Shown piece after piece: positions 49,908-58,764 of a DNA stretch of 64,000 nucleotides (position 1 is the first letter of the stretch; every line of letters begins with the position of its first letter). The notes under the pieces are model-generated. The model was not told the DNA's origin. It worked only from the letters and a program-made list of their open reading frames with translations, and searched no databases. The stretch comes from Bdellovibrio sp. qaytius. GTDB lineage: Bacteria > Bdellovibrionota > Bdellovibrionia > Bdellovibrionales > Bdellovibrionaceae. Location of the stretch: assembly GCA_004011035.1 (NCBI GenBank), contig CP025734.1:434001-498000 (forward strand), in the 5' to 3' direction. The translations under genes were made by a program, and so were the position numbers.

Positions 49908-51206
49908 ATGTCGACGGCTGAAAAGCTTAACCCCGCAGTTCAAATTAAATTGAAAGTGCTGAAAGGACCGCACGAAGGGCAGTCTTTTCACCTTGCAAAG
50001 AGCTCGTTTACCTTAGGACGTGGTCCTGAGAACGAGGTCGTTTTAATTAATGATCCGCAGATCAGTCGTCAGCATGCGCGTTTACAAGTGGTTGGCCAAG
50101 ATATCGAAATTATCAATTTAAGTAAAAAAAATAAAGTGCTCGTTGGTTCAGAAGAAATTCAAAAATGGAAACTGATCAATGATTCAACTTTTATTTTAGG
50201 TGATACTGAAATTCAAATTGCATTTGAAATTGAAAAAATCACTCCCATCGCTCCGTTGCCACAATTAGTGCGTATGGATTTTCAAGCTCCTCCTTTACCT
50301 CATTCAGGTGAAGAGGTTTTACCGCCGGCGCTTCAGCCAGGAGCGGCAACACCAGTCAGTGTTCCGCAGGCAAAGGCGCAACCGCAGCCAGCACCGCTAC
50401 AGCCGAATCAGCAACAAGCGCCTCGTAAAAAACCGATGCCTCTGCCGGCCGCGATGCCTGCAAATCGCCAGCAAGTTCCGGCGAATCGTCAGCAAGGTAT
50501 GCAAGCACGTGGACCGATGCAACCTGGTAGACCCATGCAAAATGGGCAGATGATGCGAAGACCGCTACAGGGTCAGCAACAAATGCAACAGCAGTTTGCA
50601 CAACAAAATTTAGGTCCATCAACAGCACAAAATGCAGGTGGCGGATTATTATCAAATCCAAAAGTTCGCTTTTATATAATCGTTGGAGTGGCAGTCTTAG
50701 GTCTAGTTTATTGGTTAAATATGGAGACTCCAAAGAAGCCTGAACCGACTGAAGTTAAGTCGACGTTGAAGTATGAAGATGAATATCTTCTTAAACAAAA
50801 TACAGTGACTGAAAAAGAACTAGACCTCAAACGCAAAAGCCAACTCGAACAAAAGAACTCGCCAACGAGTTTACGTATCGAAGAGAACTTTCAAAAGGGT
50901 ATGCGTGATTTTCAATTAGGAAATTACAACCGCTCACTAGACTTTTTTCAGGTGGTCCTGAATTTAGATTCGACACATGTTATGGCTCGCAGACATTTAT
51001 ACTTAGCTAAAATCCGATTCGATGAAGTTGTGAAAGCAAAATTAGCACTTGGAGAAAGCTATTATCAGAAGCATAATTTTAAAATGTGTCTGGCTAATTA
51101 CCAGCAAGTTTTGATTATGCTTCAGGGTAAAAACAACGACCAAAGTTACCAAACAGCCCAAAGCATGTCAGAAAAATGTCAACTGGCAGCTGAGGGAATT
51201 CGTTAA
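49908..51206 (+). CDS. FHA-domain membrane protein with TPR-like C-terminus
   Basis: Residues 13-108 are an FHA domain (TLGRGPENEV, SRQHARL). Residues 125-248 are a long Pro/Gln/Ala/Met-rich disordered linker. A membrane helix lies at 254-271, and the periplasmic C-terminus (about 295-432) has TPR-like helices (FQKGMRDFQLGNYNRSLDFF, GESYYQKHNFKMCLANYQQ). Phosphopeptide binding by FHA is established for the family; the partner here is unknown. AGGAGTAAGG precedes the start. It lies 9 bp after the previous FHA gene and 2 bp before the next. Confidence 0.86.
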   Translation: MSTAEKLNPAVQIKLKVLKGPHEGQSFHLAKSSFTLGRGPENEVVLINDPQISRQHARLQVVGQDIEIINLSKKNKVLVGSEEIQKWKLINDSTFILGDTEIQIAFEIEKITPIAPLPQLVRMDFQAPPLPHSGEEVLPPALQPGAATPVSVPQAKAQPQPAPLQPNQQQAPRKKPMPLPAAMPANRQQVPANRQQGMQARGPMQPGRPMQNGQMMRRPLQGQQQMQQQFAQQNLGPSTAQNAGGGLLSNPKVRFYIIVGVAVLGLVYWLNMETPKKPEPTEVKSTLKYEDEYLLKQNTVTEKELDLKRKSQLEQKNSPTSLRIEENFQKGMRDFQLGNYNRSLDFFQVVLNLDSTHVMARRHLYLAKIRFDEVVKAKLALGESYYQKHNFKMCLANYQQVLIMLQGKNNDQSYQTAQSMSEKCQLAAEGIR

Positions 51207-51208
51207 AT

Positions 51209-53287
51209 ATGTCGAGACTGAAAGTTTTATTAAGGGGAGCACAGATCAGTGACTTAAACCTTAGCCCCGATCGTGAATACATCGGTGGCCGTAAGGAAAG
51301 TTGTGATATTCGTTTGCAACCTGAAAAAGGCATCTCGCGCGAACATTTCAAATTAAAATTTGAAGAAGGCCGTTGGGTTTTACACTCACTGTCTCGCTTT
51401 GGCGAAATCTTTTCACTCGGCCAAAGAGTTGAAACAACTCCTCTTGAGCATGGTCAGATCTTTCAAATTCCGCCTTATGAATTTACGTTAAGTGATATTC
51501 CAGATTCACAAAGTGATAATGTGAATGCGAATGAAATGCCTCAAGCCGGTGAAAATGAACGCACGGTGATCGGCGTAGCTCAGCAAGTTCCGTATATCAA
51601 ACTGATGTCTTCAGACGGAGCTGTTCGCGAAATGCTTCGTTTAGAAGTTGGTGATGTGTGGGCCGCAGGTCGTGATCCCTCATGCCAAATTATTATTCCT
51701 GATCAACGTGTAAGTCGTCGTCAGTTTGAAGTTAGAAAAATTAACGGCATTTACACAATCATCGACTTAACAAGTGTGAACGGAACTTTTTTAAATGGTT
51801 CTCCGATTTCAAGCACTGATCCTCAACCCTTAAAATCGGGTGATGCGATCACGGTTCTTGATAACACGATGTATTTCGAATTACATGATCCGAATTTTCA
51901 ATACCGTATGGAACGGATTGAAGTTCCGCCACTACAAATGCCCGGAACAGGTATTGATGACGTTCAAGAAATTGGCTTAGACGATTTTTCAGGCCAGTAT
52001 CAAGGCGGCGAGTACGATCCAAACCAAGATATGAATTACCCGCAGGAAATTGATCAAGGTTATTACCAAGAGCAATTAAATCCCGATGGTAGCCCTTTCA
52101 CAGGAATGCCTGGCGATCAAATGCAGGGCGATTTCTACAACATGCAACAAGGGGCCCCTGCACCTGAGCAGCAAGGCCCGCCGCAAACACCTGCTGTACA
52201 AGCTTGGAATAGATTTAAAAATAACAAACCTGTTTTCTTTTCGGTGATCGCCCTATTTTTAGTGGGTATGTACTTTTTAAGTGAAGTCATTAATGCGCCA
52301 GTACAGCAAAAAAAACAGCAAGTTTTTAATCCAGATGATCCGTTAGCACGTTTAAAACCTGAAGAACGTGAAAACGTTAGTCTTTGGTACAACAACGCTG
52401 AAAAAGCCTTACGTCAGCAAGCGTTTACTATTGCTAAAGAAAACTTAGATAATATTCATAAGCTTTTACCTTTAGGATATAAAGATTCAAAACTTTATGA
52501 AGCCGAAGCCCTTAACGGTGAGCAAACTTTACTAACACAGCAAGAAACAGAACGGCGTGAAAAAGAACAAGCCGAGTTAATGGCCTTGATTAAGGCGACC
52601 TTAGAAAAGTGCGAAAAATCAATCGTGCCTGAAACTACTCCTGAAGGTTTGCAAGAGTGTTTAGCGCCAGTAACAATTAATGATCCAACAAATGTTGATG
52701 CCGAGCGAATGATCGCTCAAGTGAGAAAAACAATTGCTGATCGCCAAGCTAGAGAAGATGCAGCACTTGTCGCTAAAACGCAGCGCGAACAATTGAAAGC
52801 CATTTTTACTCGTGCAGAAGGCGTTCATGAAACAGGATTTCCCAAAAAAGCCATCAAGGCTTATCGTGAAGTGATTGATAGTGAATTGCCAGATCCTGAC
52901 GGTCTAAAAGACACTTCGGCATTACGTATTAAATTTATTCAGAAAAAATTAGAAGAACGCAACAGCAACAATATTTCGAGTGCTGAGTTGTTTTTAAAAG
53001 ATGGCAAATTTAAAGAAGGCATCATGGCCTTGCGTACGGCTTTATTGTTTGATCCAGACAATCAAACAATTAAAGATAAAATCGAACGTTACTCGAATGA
53101 TTTACGTAACCAAGTCAAAGTGATGTATCAAGAATCAATTATCGATGAAAACTTTGGTTATGTAGATGGTTCAGATACGCGCCCAGGTGCTAAAGATAAA
53201 TGGAAAAAGATTTTAGATGTTGATTTAGAAGACGGCGATTATTACCGCAAAGCGTATATTAAACTAAAACGTTATGGAGTGTTTTAA
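51209..53287 (+). CDS. Membrane protein with two FHA domains and helical C-terminus
   Basis: The first FHA domain (1-95, YIGGRKESCDI, SREHFKL) lacks parts of the usual NG motif (SRFGEIF). The second (130-225, AAGRDPSCQI, SRRQFEV, TSVNGTFLNG) is canonical apart from Gln in place of the usual His. An acidic Gln/Gly/Asp-rich linker (240-330) leads to a membrane helix at 341-358 and a long helical TPR-like region to 692. The architecture parallels the preceding gene, so the two may form a scaffold spanning the inner membrane near the Tad platform. That is inference from operon structure. Confidence 0.86.
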   Translation: MSRLKVLLRGAQISDLNLSPDREYIGGRKESCDIRLQPEKGISREHFKLKFEEGRWVLHSLSRFGEIFSLGQRVETTPLEHGQIFQIPPYEFTLSDIPDSQSDNVNANEMPQAGENERTVIGVAQQVPYIKLMSSDGAVREMLRLEVGDVWAAGRDPSCQIIIPDQRVSRRQFEVRKINGIYTIIDLTSVNGTFLNGSPISSTDPQPLKSGDAITVLDNTMYFELHDPNFQYRMERIEVPPLQMPGTGIDDVQEIGLDDFSGQYQGGEYDPNQDMNYPQEIDQGYYQEQLNPDGSPFTGMPGDQMQGDFYNMQQGAPAPEQQGPPQTPAVQAWNRFKNNKPVFFSVIALFLVGMYFLSEVINAPVQQKKQQVFNPDDPLARLKPEERENVSLWYNNAEKALRQQAFTIAKENLDNIHKLLPLGYKDSKLYEAEALNGEQTLLTQQETERREKEQAELMALIKATLEKCEKSIVPETTPEGLQECLAPVTINDPTNVDAERMIAQVRKTIADRQAREDAALVAKTQREQLKAIFTRAEGVHETGFPKKAIKAYREVIDSELPDPDGLKDTSALRIKFIQKKLEERNSNNISSAELFLKDGKFKEGIMALRTALLFDPDNQTIKDKIERYSNDLRNQVKVMYQESIIDENFGYVDGSDTRPGAKDKWKKILDVDLEDGDYYRKAYIKLKRYGVF

Positions 53288-53289
53288 TC

Positions 53290-53868
53290 GTGAAAGCTAA
53301 AATAAACTCACATAATGGTGAACAAAAATTTCCACAAACACGTATACACAGCCTTTTAAATGACAATTTAATTATTTGTATTCGTCTCTGGAGCGGCCCT
53401 GAAGTCGAACAAAAAGCTGTCGATGAAATCGCTAGATATTTGTCAGCGGCAGATGCTGATCTTGAAGTGACAACACCGTTTGATTATATCGAGAGTATAT
53501 CGTCATTAGCCAATAAAGTGCGCGTGGCTTTGTTATTAGCGAATGAGGCTATCTATCTAGATAATAAAGAAAAATACTCACAAGGCTTTGAAGTTGCGAT
53601 TTGTTATAAGCATAGCAAAGAAGTTAGCATTGGTTCAGTAGGGCGTTTTGCATTTAATGCCGAGAAAAAAGATAAAAGTTTTACGATGTTTGAATCGGGT
53701 GCTTTTTTAGATGATTTAGTCTTATTGCCTACAGATTTATTAGGTGTTGAGCGTGAAGTTGATATTAAATGCTCATCAGTTTCTACGCGCGATTTAACAT
53801 CTATTCAGATTGATTCAACATTTGATCAGAACACATATTGGCAAGCTCAGATTAATCAGTTCGATTAA
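53290..53868 (+). CDS. Hypothetical protein, last gene of the FHA operon
   Basis: A GTG start two bases after the previous stop opens a 192-residue frame with no signal peptide. The core (KVRVALLLANEAIYLDNKE, GFEVAICYKHSKEVSIGSVGRFAFNA, LDDLVLLPTDLLGVE) has alternating strands, vaguely recalling a PP2C-type phosphatase sandwich, which would suit an FHA operon. However, the metal-binding aspartates are not apparent, so I do not assign it. GGAG lies about 12 bases upstream, so coupling to the previous gene probably drives translation. Confidence 0.62.
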   Translation: MKAKINSHNGEQKFPQTRIHSLLNDNLIICIRLWSGPEVEQKAVDEIARYLSAADADLEVTTPFDYIESISSLANKVRVALLLANEAIYLDNKEKYSQGFEVAICYKHSKEVSIGSVGRFAFNAEKKDKSFTMFESGAFLDDLVLLPTDLLGVEREVDIKCSSVSTRDLTSIQIDSTFDQNTYWQAQINQFD

Positions 53869-53873
53869 ATTCA

Positions 53874-55562
53874 TTACTGAACAAATATAGGGTCTACGAA
53901 TATCAAGGGATGATACCAAACTTTGTGCGGTTGGCTTAAGCCCCAGATGTTTTCTAAAGCTAAATTCCAAATACCGATTTTGATTTCTTCAAAGTATTTT
54001 TTACGATTTAACTCGTAAGTGAGCTTTGTTTTTTCTGGGCTCAAATCGAAAATATTAGCGTGTTTGAATTTTAAATAATCGATAAATAAATTATCATGAC
54101 AAGATTTAAGCTGTGAAAGACTTGTCGGTGGTCTGCTGATCAGGTTCAAACAGCCTGAATAAGCCATATCCAGTTTTGTCAGATCTAATTTATCAAGTTG
54201 TTTATTTTTAATTTGTTGATTCAGCCAATATAAATAAAGCGGATGATTTTCAGAAACCTTCATCGAGAAAAAATCAGCTGCTGGCAGAGTATTTTTTAAA
54301 TAATCACGAGCCATCACAGAGCCACTGTCTTCAATAGGAACAATACTTGCCGTAAATTTGCGACGAATATTTGGAATATCTTGTTCAGCGTTTTTTTCAT
54401 TATTTAAATTAACCACTTCAAAGCGATCTGTGGCTAAATTAAAAATTTCAGTTTCATTTTTACGATCAATCACTAAAAGCGTGGGGCTAATGATAGCAAA
54501 ATTAAGCTGCAAGGGCCATTTGATCCATGTGTTAGCGGCTTCAACAAGTAACTGGCGTGAACTTGCAATGCTATCTGAGGCTTCGCTGTAAAACTGTCTT
54601 AAATTTAAAAGTGGAAAACCCTCAAGCGTTGAAGGTTCTTCAGAGCCGAAAAAACTTTTTAAGGTTAAACCAATATCTGCCAGAGTGATGGGTGTATCGT
54701 TCTTCCAGCTAATGCCTTCATCGCCCTGCATGCGTGGTGGTTTAATCAAAACCGAAACTAAAGTGTTTTCTGAATGTAAATTTAGAAAAGCTGTTTCGTT
54801 TAAGCGGTTATAGTTATTGCTGCCACGTAAGCCAACAACATACACATAGGTTTTATCCCAAATGCCACGTTCTTTCATTTCGGTGATAAAGCTAAAAAGT
54901 TTTTCGTCTAACTTTTCAATATTTGTTGTCGCCGTATCGAGTTCATTTAAGGCATCGATTTCAGAATTTGTGATTACTGCAAAAAAGGGCGTCGTATCTT
55001 CTTTTTGCCAATCTAAAAAACTTTCAGAAGTTAATTTGAAATCTTTGATAATCTGATTTGAATATTGAGCCGCAGCTGAATCATCGAAGGTTTCAAAGTA
55101 TTTTGATAACCCAGTCTTTTTAAGTACATGCGGGTTGCCGGCAAAGAATCCAGTGCGATACCCATTGTTGTAGGCCGCTTCTTGCGTGGTTTTTACTCCA
55201 GGATTAAGAGCATCAAAACTACGATGCACACCATGCGCATACGGATATTGCCCCGTCAGAATAGAACCCAAAGCTGCAGCGGGTTGCAAAGAAGTTGTAT
55301 AGGCGTGAGTGAAGCGCATGAACTCTTTACAAATAAGAGCGATACCAGAATTGTCGTCGTTTTTTTCTTCAGAGCAGTTCAAACGCTCGTTGTCGAGTTG
55401 GTCAAATGCTAGAATTAACACGGATTTTTTTGTCTCGCTTTGACAAGAGGTCTGGAAGAGGAGCTGGACAAATAACAACATAATAAACAAAGCGGTGACA
55501 AAAATTGGTCTCGCCCAGACTTTGGTATATTGAGTAGAAGTGAGTTTTTTTGACCGGCTCAT
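53874..55562 (-). CDS. Sulfatase-like lipoprotein or membrane protein lacking the active-site motif
   Basis: After a hydrophobic N-terminus ending in a loose lipobox (QTSC, Cys40), the 562-residue protein follows the alkaline-phosphatase/sulfatase fold: VLILAFDQLDN, then ILTGQYPYAHGVH, AYNNGYRTGFFAGNPH, and VYVVGLRGSNN where DHG is expected. The formylglycine motif C/SxPSR that normally precedes the LTG is replaced by QPAAALGS, so the nucleophile and arginine are missing. It is probably not a sulfatase; it may be a degenerate binding protein. It is divergent from tolQ (53 bp) and convergent with the FHA operon. Confidence 0.75.
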   Translation of the reverse strand: MSRSKKLTSTQYTKVWARPIFVTALFIMLLFVQLLFQTSCQSETKKSVLILAFDQLDNERLNCSEEKNDDNSGIALICKEFMRFTHAYTTSLQPAAALGSILTGQYPYAHGVHRSFDALNPGVKTTQEAAYNNGYRTGFFAGNPHVLKKTGLSKYFETFDDSAAAQYSNQIIKDFKLTSESFLDWQKEDTTPFFAVITNSEIDALNELDTATTNIEKLDEKLFSFITEMKERGIWDKTYVYVVGLRGSNNYNRLNETAFLNLHSENTLVSVLIKPPRMQGDEGISWKNDTPITLADIGLTLKSFFGSEEPSTLEGFPLLNLRQFYSEASDSIASSRQLLVEAANTWIKWPLQLNFAIISPTLLVIDRKNETEIFNLATDRFEVVNLNNEKNAEQDIPNIRRKFTASIVPIEDSGSVMARDYLKNTLPAADFFSMKVSENHPLYLYWLNQQIKNKQLDKLDLTKLDMAYSGCLNLISRPPTSLSQLKSCHDNLFIDYLKFKHANIFDLSPEKTKLTYELNRKKYFEEIKIGIWNLALENIWGLSQPHKVWYHPLIFVDPIFVQ

Positions 55563-55615
55563 GAACTAACATCATAATGACTAAGTAGTAAATGTAAAGA
55601 CTAAAGGAGCCATCC

Positions 55616-56245
55616 ATGTTCACTGAAAAAATATTCGCCGTAGCTCATTATGCAGACCAATTTGTTTTATTCGTATTGGTTTTAATGAGTGTTATTTCAA
55701 TCGCTATGATTTTTGAAAGATTTATGACTTTAAAAAAAGTCGCATCTGAAAGCGAAAGAGTGCGCGCGCGTATTCGTGTGGCTTTACAATCAGGCTCTGT
55801 AAGTGATTTTGAAGATATCGCAAAAGACCCAACTTCAATTGAAGGCCGTGCAGCAGGGCAAGCTTTAAAACATTTAAGACAAAACGGTGAACCCGGTTTT
55901 ACTGAAGTTTTTAACACTTTTATTTTAACTGAAAAACCAGATCTAGAAAAATTTCTTCCGGTATTAGCTACGATTGCTTCGAATGCGCCATTTATCGGAT
56001 TATTCGGTACAGTGTTAGGTATCATGAAAGCGTTTAATGACTTAGCTCAAGCTGCTGGCGGTGCTGATCAAACAGTGATTATGTCAGGTATCTCTACAGC
56101 TCTAGTTGCAACTGCAGCCGGTTTATTTGTGGCGATTCCAGCGGGTATGTTTTTCAATTACTTCACTCGTAAAGTTCGTACGATAATTACAAGTGTTGAA
56201 TCAGTAAAAGAACTTGGTATCGCATACACTAAAAAAACGAAATAA
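55616..56245 (+). CDS. tolQ: MotA/TolQ/ExbB-family proton channel subunit
   Basis: The 209-residue protein has three membrane helices (about 15-34, 118-140, 150-180) and the family signature in the last two (LATIASNAPFIGLFGTVLGIMKAF, GISTALVATAAGLFVAIPAGMFFNYF). It forms an inner-membrane proton channel with the ExbD/TolR protein encoded 31 bp downstream and couples the proton gradient to envelope work. Without a neighbouring TonB or TolA, I cannot choose between Tol-Pal, ExbBD and Agl-type gliding systems. AAAGGAG lies 7 bases before ATG. Confidence 0.88.
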   Translation: MFTEKIFAVAHYADQFVLFVLVLMSVISIAMIFERFMTLKKVASESERVRARIRVALQSGSVSDFEDIAKDPTSIEGRAAGQALKHLRQNGEPGFTEVFNTFILTEKPDLEKFLPVLATIASNAPFIGLFGTVLGIMKAFNDLAQAAGGADQTVIMSGISTALVATAAGLFVAIPAGMFFNYFTRKVRTIITSVESVKELGIAYTKKTK

Positions 56246-56276
56246 TAATATTCTTCTTCGAAGAAATAGGTGATTT

Positions 56277-56681
56277 ATGGGATTTAAAGCTGATCAAGGC
56301 GATGAAATCATGTCAGAAATTAACGTTGTACCATTGGTCGACGTTATTCTGGTTGTATTGATTATTTTTATGGTGACGGCACCAATGATTATGAAGCCGT
56401 CAATTAATGTGAATCTTCCGAAAGCGGCTTCTGGCGAAGCCACAACGCCTTCGAAATTAAATATTACGATCAGTGGTGATGGTAAATTAAATTTAGACGG
56501 TCAGGCTGTTGATGACGCTCAAGTGCAAGCGAAAGCGTTAGAAGAAGTGACTAAAAATCCAGATATTCAAGCGATCATTGCGGCTGATAAAGATGTTCCG
56601 CATGGCCGCGTGGTTTCTGTTTTAGATATCGTTAAAGGTGCTGGCGTTAAAAAATTCGCGATCAGCATTGATAAGAAGTAA
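56277..56681 (+). CDS. tolR: ExbD/TolR-family protein
   Basis: The 134-residue partner has the ExbD/TolR start SEINVVPLVDVILVVLIIFMV with the proton-carrying Asp22, one membrane helix and a small periplasmic domain (GDGKLNLDGQAVDDAQV, VPHGRVVSVLDIVKGAGV). It assembles with the upstream TolQ/ExbB homologue. A ribosome site AATAGGTG precedes ATG. A stable hairpin follows its stop. Confidence 0.9.
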   Translation: MGFKADQGDEIMSEINVVPLVDVILVVLIIFMVTAPMIMKPSINVNLPKAASGEATTPSKLNITISGDGKLNLDGQAVDDAQVQAKALEEVTKNPDIQAIIAADKDVPHGRVVSVLDIVKGAGVKKFAISIDKK

Positions 56682-56688
56682 TAGTAAA

Positions 56689-56712
56689 GGTTACTTCGTG
56701 AACGAAGTAACC
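56689..56712. terminator. Palindromic terminator shared with the end of an opposing gene
   Basis: GGTTACTTCG pairs perfectly with CGAAGTAACC around TGAA. It lies 7 bp after the tolR stop and contains the last codons and stop of the opposing gene at 56691-57788. There is no long T-run. Confidence 0.7.
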
Positions 56713-57788
56713 ATGTTGAATAAAGGTTTCGGATTGTTGATGTCATACATCAATCCGAAATGTTTCTCCCACTCAATCTCATGTCCTGGTTCATCTAATA
56801 ATTCATAAATATTCATTTCCTGAACGATATCTTTGTAACTCGTATTTATTGTCGTGATCATTTGTTTTAAACTGTCATAACAGGCTTTATCGCCAGCGAA
56901 GCCACCATCTTTGTTGCCGTTGGCTCCGTAAATCTCTGCGCAATTCATTTCGTTATAAAAAATCTTCGTTTTATATTTTGTGGCCATGCCGCGCATTTGA
57001 CCATAGAACTTATCGTACCAATAACCTTTATCGCCATAAAAACTGTAGTAGTGAAAACTAATATAATCAAAATTAAAACCGGCCGCTTTGGCACCGTCTA
57101 AGAAATATATTGAACCATCTTTTTTACCATAACAACGGCCCGGAGCATCGTCGTTACAAGCTGTCGCATTGATCGTGTATTTTAAATTGTATCCGAACTC
57201 ATCGGAGGCTTGTTTTAAACCCTTATACGTCGCGACCATTGCGGCATAGTCTTGCGCATCGTCACCTTCGGTTAAATCTAATTCATTTCCAATTTCCCAA
57301 ATTTTCATCGAGGCGCCGTAACGTTTTCCATATTCATAGGCTCTGGCTTGAGTTGTTGGATAAACCATTGGTCGAATATTGATGTTGTACTTTTTTGCTA
57401 AAGCTAACAACGTGTCCATTTCAGAGTAACGTTGATCGTTTAACATTTCTCCGCTGGTGCGATAAGATCTCAGATTATTTGCATCTAAAACTTTAAAGCG
57501 TGATTCGATAGTCTCCATTGGATATGGGGCTTTGCCATCATGACCATTGACTCCCATTGCAATATATTTTTGCGTGGCAGAAACAGCCGGAGTTGAAGAA
57601 ACTACGACAGGAGCACTTGGAGTAGTGGGTATAACGGGTGCTGAGGGCGTTGTCGGCACAGCAGATACAGTTTGTTTTGAATCGGCGATAACTTTCGGGT
57701 CTGATCCAGTGCAGTTTTGAAAAAACACCAGTGAAAGTGTCATAACAATTAATGAAGACCACTTAATGCGAAAGCTTTTTGATTTCAT
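56691..57788 (-). CDS. Exported lipoprotein with glycoside-hydrolase (GH-A-like) TIM barrel
   Basis: A signal peptide ends in FFQNC (Cys26), a lipobox variant common in this lineage. A Pro/Thr/Ser linker with a repeated TTPSAPV unit (residues 45-60) tethers a barrel of about 290 residues. IWEIGNELD (Asn167-Glu168) fits the acid/base at the end of strand 4, and IFYNEMN (Glu279) fits the strand-7 nucleophile of clan GH-A. It therefore probably hydrolyses a glycoside outside the cell; specificity is unknown. A GACAGCTGTC palindrome at 57848-57857 lies in the upstream region and overlaps a TTGACA on the minus strand. Confidence 0.8.
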   Translation of the reverse strand: MKSKSFRIKWSSLIVMTLSLVFFQNCTGSDPKVIADSKQTVSAVPTTPSAPVIPTTPSAPVVVSSTPAVSATQKYIAMGVNGHDGKAPYPMETIESRFKVLDANNLRSYRTSGEMLNDQRYSEMDTLLALAKKYNINIRPMVYPTTQARAYEYGKRYGASMKIWEIGNELDLTEGDDAQDYAAMVATYKGLKQASDEFGYNLKYTINATACNDDAPGRCYGKKDGSIYFLDGAKAAGFNFDYISFHYYSFYGDKGYWYDKFYGQMRGMATKYKTKIFYNEMNCAEIYGANGNKDGGFAGDKACYDSLKQMITTINTSYKDIVQEMNIYELLDEPGHEIEWEKHFGLMYDINNPKPLFNMVTSFTK

Positions 57789-57900
57789 ATTTTCTTATCG
57801 GAAAAACGCTAAATTACTGTAATGATTGGGTTAACGTTTGGCCTTTCGACAGCTGTCAAATTTATGGTGTTTTAGAATGAGAAATTTGATTTTTTTCTTG

Positions 57901-57930
57901 AAAAAAGGGTAACCGAATTTGCGGTTACCC
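57901..57930 (-). terminator. Rho-independent terminator of the small barrel gene
   Basis: On the minus strand GGGTAACCG pairs with CGGTTACCC around a 6-nt loop, then runs into T6. It lies 38 bp past the stop at 57968. Confidence 0.92.
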
Positions 57931-57967
57931 TCTGAAAATAACTCTAAATGTTTATCGTGTGAACGTT

Positions 57968-58558
57968 TTAGTACCAGTATTTAACTGCACCATTCACTGT
58001 AGTTGTATCGTTATCAGTGGTTCCAACGTTTTCAATAAAGTTGTAACGAGCACTTGCTCCCAAAGTGACGTACTCTTTATCTTGGTTAGTTACTGGAATA
58101 TCAAAGCCCACCATTGGAGAAGCAACGGCGAATGTATCGTCTTTATTAATGACGGCACCAGCACCTAAAGCCACCCAACTGTCTTTGATAAACGCAGTAT
58201 CGCCACCGAATGCATATCCCGCTTTAAGTAAAGCTGTGTGTACATCTTCTTTTGAATCACTACCTATAGTTTTATCAACTCTTGAAAAACCATATTCAAG
58301 ACCTAATGTAAAATTACCTTTCATTGGAGCATAACCTATATCAAGCCCGATATTCGTTACATTATCTGCATCTCGATTCTCTGGCATAACAGAGCCGGCG
58401 AGAAGACCCACATGCGGTTTATATTCTGATGTAAACATATTTGGTTTTTTCATGCTTGAATAACCAGAATTATCCGCTGCGAAAGCTGATAAACTAAAAG
58501 TACATGACGCTAAGATAACTATTAACTTGGCAACTAAACTAGAAATTCCATTTTTCAT
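57968..58558 (-). CDS. Small outer-membrane beta-barrel protein
   Basis: The 196-residue product has a signal peptide (cut after SAFA, near residue 27). Eight or so amphipathic strands follow (NIGLDIGYAPMKGNFTLGLEYGF, HTALLKAGYAFGG, WVALGAGAVINKD, YVTLGASARYNF), ending in VKYWY with a terminal tyrosine. This is the layout of small 8-strand barrels of the OmpX/OmpW/OmpA type; transport or adhesion roles are open. AGGAGGAATTT is an excellent ribosome site, preceded directly by a hairpin that may stabilise the mRNA. Own terminator. Confidence 0.85.
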   Translation of the reverse strand: MKNGISSLVAKLIVILASCTFSLSAFAADNSGYSSMKKPNMFTSEYKPHVGLLAGSVMPENRDADNVTNIGLDIGYAPMKGNFTLGLEYGFSRVDKTIGSDSKEDVHTALLKAGYAFGGDTAFIKDSWVALGAGAVINKDDTFAVASPMVGFDIPVTNQDKEYVTLGASARYNFIENVGTTDNDTTTVNGAVKYWY

Positions 58559-58567
58559 AAATTCCTC

Positions 58568-58594
58568 CTGCTGGTTTTGATCTGCTTCCAGCAG
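58568..58594 (-). promoter_or_regulatory. 5' UTR hairpin next to the ribosome site of the small barrel gene
   Basis: On the minus strand CTGCTGG pairs with CCAGCAG around a 13-nt loop, and the right arm abuts GAGGAATTT before the ATG at 58558. It may protect the 5' end, as in ompA mRNA, or restrict ribosome access. Confidence 0.5.
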
Positions 58595-58764
58595 ACCGTT
58601 TTGCTAAAAATATCTAAATATCTAAGAGCAAATTAGATTCCTGAGTCATTTGTCCCAGAATGGGGCAACAAACACCAAAGGCTTGTTTGCTTTTGAGACA
58701 ACCTGGACCGGAACTATTCCACAATCCAGTTTAATTTCAGCCAGACCAGAACCGATAAGTAATC

